Assembly: GCA_964409645.1 (NCBI GenBank)
Contig: CAYPEK010000038.1
Span: forward strand, 1-35,580
Reading direction: 5' to 3'
Length of the DNA stretch: 35,580 nt
From: CAYPEK01 sp964409645
Lineage (GTDB): Bacteria; UBP15; UBA6099
Part shown: in pieces, positions 31,320 to 35,580 of the stretch
How the letters are laid out: every line of letters starts with the position of its first letter
Numbering within the stretch: the first letter of the stretch is position 1
Position numbers and translations under genes: made by a program
The notes under the pieces: model-generated
Database searches by the model: none
Told to the model about the DNA's origin: nothing
The model's input: the letters and a program-made list of their open reading frames with translations, nothing else

Positions 31320-34300
31320 TCAAATTCGGTCCTGCCGGCCGTATAGGCCAGTTTTTCATAAATTCCAAACTCACTCCCATCATCGTGATCGTCACGCTGC
31401 TTCTCGGCGGATTCGCCGTGATGAAAACGACACGCGAGGAAGAACCTCAGATAACCGTCCCGTTCGCGGACGTGATCGTTCCCATGCCGGGCGCGAGTGC
31501 CAAGGAAGTCGAGAAACGCATATCCATGCCGCTCGAAAAACTGATATGGGAAATCGGTGGAGTCGAATACGTTTACTCGATGTCGCGGCTGGGCATGAGC
31601 ATCGTCACGGTAAGGTTCCTCGTGGGTCAGAATCAGGAAGACAGCCTCGTGAAACTTTACGATAAGGTGATGGGCAACATGGATATGCTCCCACCCGGCG
31701 CCATGCAGCCGATCGTCAAATCAAAATCGATCGACGACGTCCCGGTTCTGACGCTGACGGTGTGGAGCGATAAGTATCAATGGGGCGACCTGCGGCACAT
31801 CGCCGGGCAACTCGCCGATGAAATAAAGAAATCAAACAACGTTTCCGACGTCCAGATTACAGGCGGGCAGCGCAGACAGTTGAAAGTCATACCCGACGCC
31901 GCCCGAATGGCGGCCCATAACGTGTCGCTCCCCGCGATCGCTGGAGCGCTGATGCAGGGTAACACAAAGCTTCCTTCCGGCACTTACGAATCTGGGAACA
32001 AAGAATACATCGTCGAAAGCGGCGAATTCCTCGAGAACGAAAAGCAAATCGGGGACATAGTCGTCGGCGCCAACAGCGGCAGGCCGGTTTATCTCCGTGA
32101 CGTTGCAAGAGTAGTGGACGGGCCTGAAGAACTTAACGACTACGTCTTCATGGTCGCCGGCCCCGCAAGCAAAAAACGAGGGATCAACGCAACGCCGGGA
32201 CAGGAATACGCCGCGGTCAACATATCCATCGCGAAGCGCAAAGGCGCGGACGCCTCTCATGTTGTGGACAAAGTTCTCGAACACGTCGAAAAAGTTCGAA
32301 GCCAATTCGTTCCGGCGGAAGTTAACGTAACGGAAACGCGAAATTACGGAGCCACCGCGCGGGACAAAGTCAACGAACTGATAAAGCACCTCGGCGGCGC
32401 AATTCTGGCGGTAACAATAGTCATCCTGATTTCGATGGGCTGGCGCGCCGCGCTCGTTATCCTTATCTCCATCCCGATCACCTTCTCTCTCACTTTGTTC
32501 ATTTATTACATCAACGGTTACACGCTCAACCGGATTACCCTTTTCGCTCTCGTCTTCGTAACCGGTATCGTTGTGGACGACTCGATCATAGTCGTCGAAA
32601 ACATCCACAGACATTTCTCGATGCGGCAACTGCCGCCGTTTCAGGCCGCGATCACCGCGGTTAACGAGGTGGGCAACCCGACCATTCTTGCCACCTTCAC
32701 AGTTATCGCATCGGTTTTCCCGATGTACTTCGTCACCGGTCTCATGGGGCCATACATGAGACCTATGCCCGTTGGATCATCGCTGGCTATGCTGATCTCA
32801 CTGCTTGTGGCTTTCATAGTAGCGCCGTATCTCGCGTTTCGCCTGATGAAACACGCGGGAGGACACAGCGAGTCGGAGTACAGTCTCGAAAAAACCTCAA
32901 CCTATAGAATCTACGTCCGGGTCATGAAACCACTGATCGAAAAGCCGGTTGCTAGATGGTTCTTCCTCGCGGCGATGTTCACGCTTCTGTTAGGGTCTGT
33001 CAGCCTGCTTTTCACAAAATCAGTCACGGTAAAAATGCTGCCGTTCGACAACAAAAGCGAGTTTCAGGTTATCGTAAACATGCCCGAAGGAACGCCTCTC
33101 GAACAGACTGCGATGGTTACACGCGAAATAGGCCGCAAGCTCGGCGAAATACCGGAAGTCACGGACTACCAGCTATACATCGGCCGAGGTGCGCCCATCA
33201 ATTTCAACGGCCTCGTTAGGCACTACTACATGAGGCAAGGCGGCTATCTCGCCGACATACAAGTAAACCTCACCGAAAAGGGCGAGCGAAAAGCGAAAAG
33301 CCATGAGATCGCACTGCGGGCAAGGAATCTGATACAGCCCGTCGCGGACAAATTCGGAGCGCGCGTTAAAATCGCCGAAGTGCCGCCCGGCCCGCCCGTC
33401 ATGTCAACGCTTGTTGCGGAGATTTACGGTCCGGATATCGAAAGACAGACCGAAATAGCTCGACAGGTAAAAAGCATCTTCAAAAACACGAACGGGGTTG
33501 TTGATGTGGACTGGATGGTTGAAGACGACCAGCCGAAACAGACGTTCATCGTTGACAAGGAAAAGGCGATGCTTTCCGGCGTTTCGCCCGACCAGATCGT
33601 CAAAACCATGCGGATCGCGCTCGACGGCATGGACGTCGGACTCGCCCATTTAGCCGGTGAGTACGAGCCGGTGACTATAAACGTGCGGCTGCCGAAAGAG
33701 CAAAGATCGTCGCTGCAGAGCCTACGCGAGATATACGTGCAGTCCGCCGCCGGAAAGATGATACCCATATCGTCGCTCGTCACCCTTAAACAAGGTATCG
33801 AAGACAAGACGATTTACCGGAAGAACCTCAAACGTGTCGTGTACGTTACCGGCGATGTTGCAGGACGCCTCGAAAGCCCGGTGTACGCGATGCTTGAGAT
33901 AAGCAAAAAACTAAAAGACATTAAGTTGCCGGAAGGCTATTCACTCACGGAATTCTATTCGGCGCAGCCGCCGCTCGAAGACAACTTCGGCCTGAAATGG
34001 GACGGCGAGTGGCAGATCACTTACGAAGTATTCCGCGACCTCGGCATCGCATTCATGATAGTTCTCATTCTGATATACGTCCTCATCGTTGCGTGGTTCC
34101 AATCGTTCACAAAACCGCTCGTGATGATGATCGCAATACCGCTGACGCTCGTCGGCATCCTTCCCGGCCACTGGCTGCTGCACTCCTTTTTCACTGCAAC
34201 CTCCATGATCGGGTTCATAGCACTCGCCGGTATCATAGTGCGCAATTCGATCCTGCTCATCGATTTCGCTCAGATGCGGCTCGCGGAAGGAATGCCTCTC

Positions 34301-34567
34301 AAACAGGCGGTTCTCGACAGCGGCGCGGTTCGTTTCAGGCCGATTGCGCTCACAAGCGGCGCGGTCGTCGTCGGCGCGATACCGATATACCTCGATCCGA
34401 TATTCCAAGGCCTCGCCGTGGCGCTAATGGGCGGAGCCATCGCATCGACCATACTCACGCTGCTCGTCGTGCCTCTTGTTTTCTATATGGTCGAAAGCAT
34501 CGGTAAACGCAAAAACGACGGCGACGCCGAATCGCAGTCGCCGCAAGGCAACTTAATATCAGATTGA
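31316..34567 (+). CDS. RND-family efflux permease (AcrB/HAE type)
   Basis: A 1083-residue inner-membrane pump with the usual 12 spans in two halves and two large periplasmic loops. The fourth span reads GIVVDDSIIVVENIHRH; the Asp-Asp pair is the proton-relay signature of hydrophobe/drug exporters (HAE type), whereas heavy-metal CzcA types usually have a single Asp pattern. Further RND features are ITFSLTLFIYYINGYTLNRITLFALV, GSVSLLF and the C-terminal IGFIALAGIIVRNSILLIDFAQ. Substrate is unknown; organic toxicants or sulfur-related compounds are possible given the thiol-type ArsR at the head of the operon. A PII-like gene follows 15 nt later, unusual for a drug pump. Confidence 0.92.
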   Translation: MIKFGPAGRIGQFFINSKLTPIIVIVTLLLGGFAVMKTTREEEPQITVPFADVIVPMPGASAKEVEKRISMPLEKLIWEIGGVEYVYSMSRLGMSIVTVRFLVGQNQEDSLVKLYDKVMGNMDMLPPGAMQPIVKSKSIDDVPVLTLTVWSDKYQWGDLRHIAGQLADEIKKSNNVSDVQITGGQRRQLKVIPDAARMAAHNVSLPAIAGALMQGNTKLPSGTYESGNKEYIVESGEFLENEKQIGDIVVGANSGRPVYLRDVARVVDGPEELNDYVFMVAGPASKKRGINATPGQEYAAVNISIAKRKGADASHVVDKVLEHVEKVRSQFVPAEVNVTETRNYGATARDKVNELIKHLGGAILAVTIVILISMGWRAALVILISIPITFSLTLFIYYINGYTLNRITLFALVFVTGIVVDDSIIVVENIHRHFSMRQLPPFQAAITAVNEVGNPTILATFTVIASVFPMYFVTGLMGPYMRPMPVGSSLAMLISLLVAFIVAPYLAFRLMKHAGGHSESEYSLEKTSTYRIYVRVMKPLIEKPVARWFFLAAMFTLLLGSVSLLFTKSVTVKMLPFDNKSEFQVIVNMPEGTPLEQTAMVTREIGRKLGEIPEVTDYQLYIGRGAPINFNGLVRHYYMRQGGYLADIQVNLTEKGERKAKSHEIALRARNLIQPVADKFGARVKIAEVPPGPPVMSTLVAEIYGPDIERQTEIARQVKSIFKNTNGVVDVDWMVEDDQPKQTFIVDKEKAMLSGVSPDQIVKTMRIALDGMDVGLAHLAGEYEPVTINVRLPKEQRSSLQSLREIYVQSAAGKMIPISSLVTLKQGIEDKTIYRKNLKRVVYVTGDVAGRLESPVYAMLEISKKLKDIKLPEGYSLTEFYSAQPPLEDNFGLKWDGEWQITYEVFRDLGIAFMIVLILIYVLIVAWFQSFTKPLVMMIAIPLTLVGILPGHWLLHSFFTATSMIGFIALAGIIVRNSILLIDFAQMRLAEGMPLKQAVLDSGAVRFRPIALTSGAVVVGAIPIYLDPIFQGLAVALMGGAIASTILTLLVVPLVFYMVESIGKRKNDGDAESQSPQGNLISD

Positions 34568-34582
34568 AAGGAGTGAACCGAT

Positions 34583-34873
34583 ATGTTGAAACAACTGATG
34601 ATATTCTGCAGCAGTGAGATATCGGGAATGGTTGTCAGCATATTGACCAACGCCGGAGTAAAAGGCTTCATGCACCTTCAGGGAACCGGCACGAACGTCA
34701 TACAAAAGACAGCCTTCTCGCACGACCTGACGTGGCCCGCCGACGTCTTCATAGTGCCCGCCGAAGAGACCGCCCTCCGCGGCGTGGTGGACAAACTGAA
34801 AAGTTACGCCGGAAAGTGCGAAATCGATCCGTGCCTGAAGCTGATACTTTCGACGATTGACGAAATGTACTGA
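34583..34873 (+). CDS. PII-like ferredoxin-fold small protein following the RND pump
   Basis: A 96-residue protein. Its beta-alpha-beta pattern (LKQLMIFCSSEISGMVVSILTNAGVKGFMHLQGTG in two pieces, then DVFIVPAEETALRGVVDKLK) fits the PII/CutA/DUF3240-like ferredoxin folds that often sit next to RND pump genes. In that family trimeric proteins bind nucleotides or metal ions and regulate transporters. It has Cys at 9, 78 and 84. AGGAG stands 9 nt before ATG. It is in the same direction and 15 nt after the RND gene, so it probably belongs to the operon. Ligand unknown. Confidence 0.6.
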   Translation: MLKQLMIFCSSEISGMVVSILTNAGVKGFMHLQGTGTNVIQKTAFSHDLTWPADVFIVPAEETALRGVVDKLKSYAGKCEIDPCLKLILSTIDEMY

Positions 34874-34921
34874 AACTTTTTCTTCACGGCGCATGTTGCA
34901 TTAATAAAGGAGATGATCGAT

Positions 34922-35140
34922 ATGACAATAGAAAGATACTTGAGATTAGTCGCGGGAATAGTAATAATAGCGTCGGTTGCGTTAGGATACTTAGTCAGCC
35001 CGTACTGGTACATATTAACGGCATTCGTAGGAATTAACCTGCTTCAATCAGCATTCACCAACTGGTGCCCAATGATGACCGTGCTCCGGCTGCTTAAAGT
35101 GCCCGAAACATGCCCTGCGGAGGCAAACAAAACACATTAA
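34922..35140 (+). CDS. DUF2892-family two-span membrane protein
   Basis: A 72-residue protein with two membrane spans (about residues 8-25 and 28-46) and the DUF2892 pattern TIERYLRLVAGIVIIASVAL, then GINLLQSAFTNWCPMMTVL, with Cys49 in the NWCP motif and a second Cys in the short tail. DUF2892 is also the membrane domain of YgaP-type rhodaneses and is common in sulfur-related and ArsR-controlled operons. The ATG at 34922 is chosen since AAAGGAG lies 9 nt upstream; the ATG at 34913 is too close to it. Role in the operon unknown; sulfur handling is possible by association. Confidence 0.8.
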   Translation: MTIERYLRLVAGIVIIASVALGYLVSPYWYILTAFVGINLLQSAFTNWCPMMTVLRLLKVPETCPAEANKTH

Positions 35141-35189
35141 GTTATTAATGGCATTTATATCGGCGCGAATGTTCTCTTTTTTTCGGAAT

Positions 35190-35262
35190 TGCCGAGAGCC
35201 AGAATTGAACTGGCGACGCAGGGATTTTCAGTCCCTCGCTCTACCGACTGAGCTATCTCGGC
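35190..35262 (-). tRNA. tRNA-Phe (GAA)
   Basis: A 73-nt cloverleaf on the minus strand: acceptor GCCGAGA pairs with TCTCGGC, discriminator A. The anticodon loop is CTGAAAA (GAA at about 35227-35229) and the T arm is GCCAG-TTCAATT-CTGGC. CCA is not encoded. The gene lies downstream of rpsU. Confidence 0.95.
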
Positions 35263-35267
35263 TTTTT

Positions 35268-35292
35268 GCGGGCCGTTTGTTCAACGGCCCGC
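35268..35292. repeat. Perfect 10-bp stem-loop between rpsU and tRNA-Phe
   Basis: GCGGGCCGTT (35268-35277) pairs with AACGGCCCGC (35283-35292) over a TGTTC loop. It lies 8 nt past the rpsU stop and 5 nt before the tRNA on the minus strand. No T-run follows on that strand (AAAAAG instead), so it may mark RNA processing or mRNA stabilisation rather than intrinsic termination. Confidence 0.6.
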
Positions 35293-35299
35293 ATGATTG

Positions 35300-35497
35300 T
35301 CAATCGTAATGCTTTCTTGCCTTCCGCGCGCGGCGGCGCTGACTTTCCTGAATCTTGCGGCGCCTTTTTTCACTAGGTTTTTCATACCTCTGCGCGCGTT
35401 TGAAATCTTCCTGAATCCTCGCGTCGCGGCACACAGTTCTGAATCTGCGAAGCGCGCTCTCGATGGATTCTCCTTCTTTTACGATTACTCCCGGCAA
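35300..35497 (-). CDS. rpsU: 30S ribosomal protein S21
   Basis: A 65-residue basic protein with the S21 pattern ESIESALRRFRTVCRDARIQ, then KRAQRYEKPSEKRRRK and an Arg-rich tail. S21 binds the small ribosomal subunit near the mRNA exit and helps initiation. The start is TTG, forced by a TGA two codons upstream, with GAGGG some 7-8 nt before it. It sits between two tRNA genes (Phe downstream and a partial Asp upstream, both minus strand). Confidence 0.9.
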   Translation of the reverse strand: MPGVIVKEGESIESALRRFRTVCRDARIQEDFKRAQRYEKPSEKRRRKIQESQRRRARKARKHYD

Positions 35498-35526
35498 TTT
35501 TCACACCCTCTCTCTTTGCGCTTGGA

Positions 35527-35580
35527 CGGAGCCGACGAGACTTGAACTCGCGATCTCCGGCTTGACAGGCCGGCATGTTA
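35527..35580 (-). tRNA. tRNA-Asp (GTC), partial
   Basis: The minus strand at the right edge shows an anticodon stem CCGGC/GCCGG around the loop CTGTCAA (anticodon GTC), a T arm GCGAG-TTCAAGT-CTCGT, the 3' acceptor CGGCTCC and discriminator G. The D arm and 5' acceptor are cut off by the window end. Confidence 0.88.

Noticed and set aside
31832..32629. 265-codon minus-strand ORF inside the RND gene
   Set aside because: Lies wholly inside a well-conserved RND permease and shows no family resemblance.
35268..35292. Intrinsic terminator after rpsU
   Set aside because: The stem is perfect but no T-run follows on the minus strand, so it is listed as a stem-loop only.

Overview
The window looks like a piece of the chromosome of an anaerobic, two-membraned (Gram-negative-type) bacterium. 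Outer-membrane proteins (FadL/OmpP1 and TolC types), an RND efflux system, periplasmic multihaem cytochromes, MotAB and rpsU support a diderm. A gene set resembling the Desulfovibrio orange-protein (ORP) cluster points to a strict anaerobe. Desulfobacterota or an uncultured relative is plausible, but nothing here fixes the phylum. No insertion sequence, CRISPR array or phage gene was seen.

Layout. 1-3.4 kb: the tail of a thioredoxin-fold gene broken by an in-frame TAA, a small acidic protein, glgC, a PUR-domain nucleic-acid-binding protein and a left-handed beta-helix protein. 3.4-12.1 kb, all on the minus strand: a B12-binding radical SAM protein; a three-gene metal-transport cassette (PRC/MgtE_N/CBS protein, tiny membrane protein, unusual Nramp-like transporter); motAB; and a SASA esterase-hypothetical-plsC group.

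12.3-20.1 kb, minus strand: a tightly coupled respiratory operon read as arsR, an octahaem tetrathionate-reductase-family cytochrome, a seven-haem cytochrome with a C-terminal membrane anchor, a cytochrome b, two half-size YeeE/YedE transporters, a membrane-anchored rhodanese-like protein and a FadL-type porin. The rhodanese-like protein has lost its catalytic Cys. Its only Cys lies in a C-terminal GGCG, which recalls the sulfur-carrying tail of SoxY.

20.2-28.2 kb, plus strand: a rhodanese/double-thioredoxin protein is translationally coupled to a sigma-54 activator with a Cys-containing PAS domain. It is followed by a consensus -24/-12 promoter with upstream palindromes. Then come two NifX/MTH1175-like proteins, a DUF5320 protein, two MinD-like ATPases with inserted ferredoxin domains, an FmdB zinc ribbon, a NifU/IscU-like scaffold and an Mrp/NBP35 ATPase.

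28.3-35.1 kb: a second ArsR, with Cys placed as in the persulfide sensors BigR/SqrR, heads a TolC-MFP-RND efflux operon that ends in a PII-like protein and a DUF2892 protein. The right edge has tRNA-Phe, rpsU and a partial tRNA-Asp, all on the minus strand.

The inference tying 12-35 kb together is a sulfur-compound island: import or transfer of sulfane sulfur, reduction by multihaem cytochromes, Fe-S/metal-cluster assembly under sigma-54, and efflux under a thiol-sensing ArsR. The gene families are read from sequence. The shared sulfur theme and the substrates are inference.
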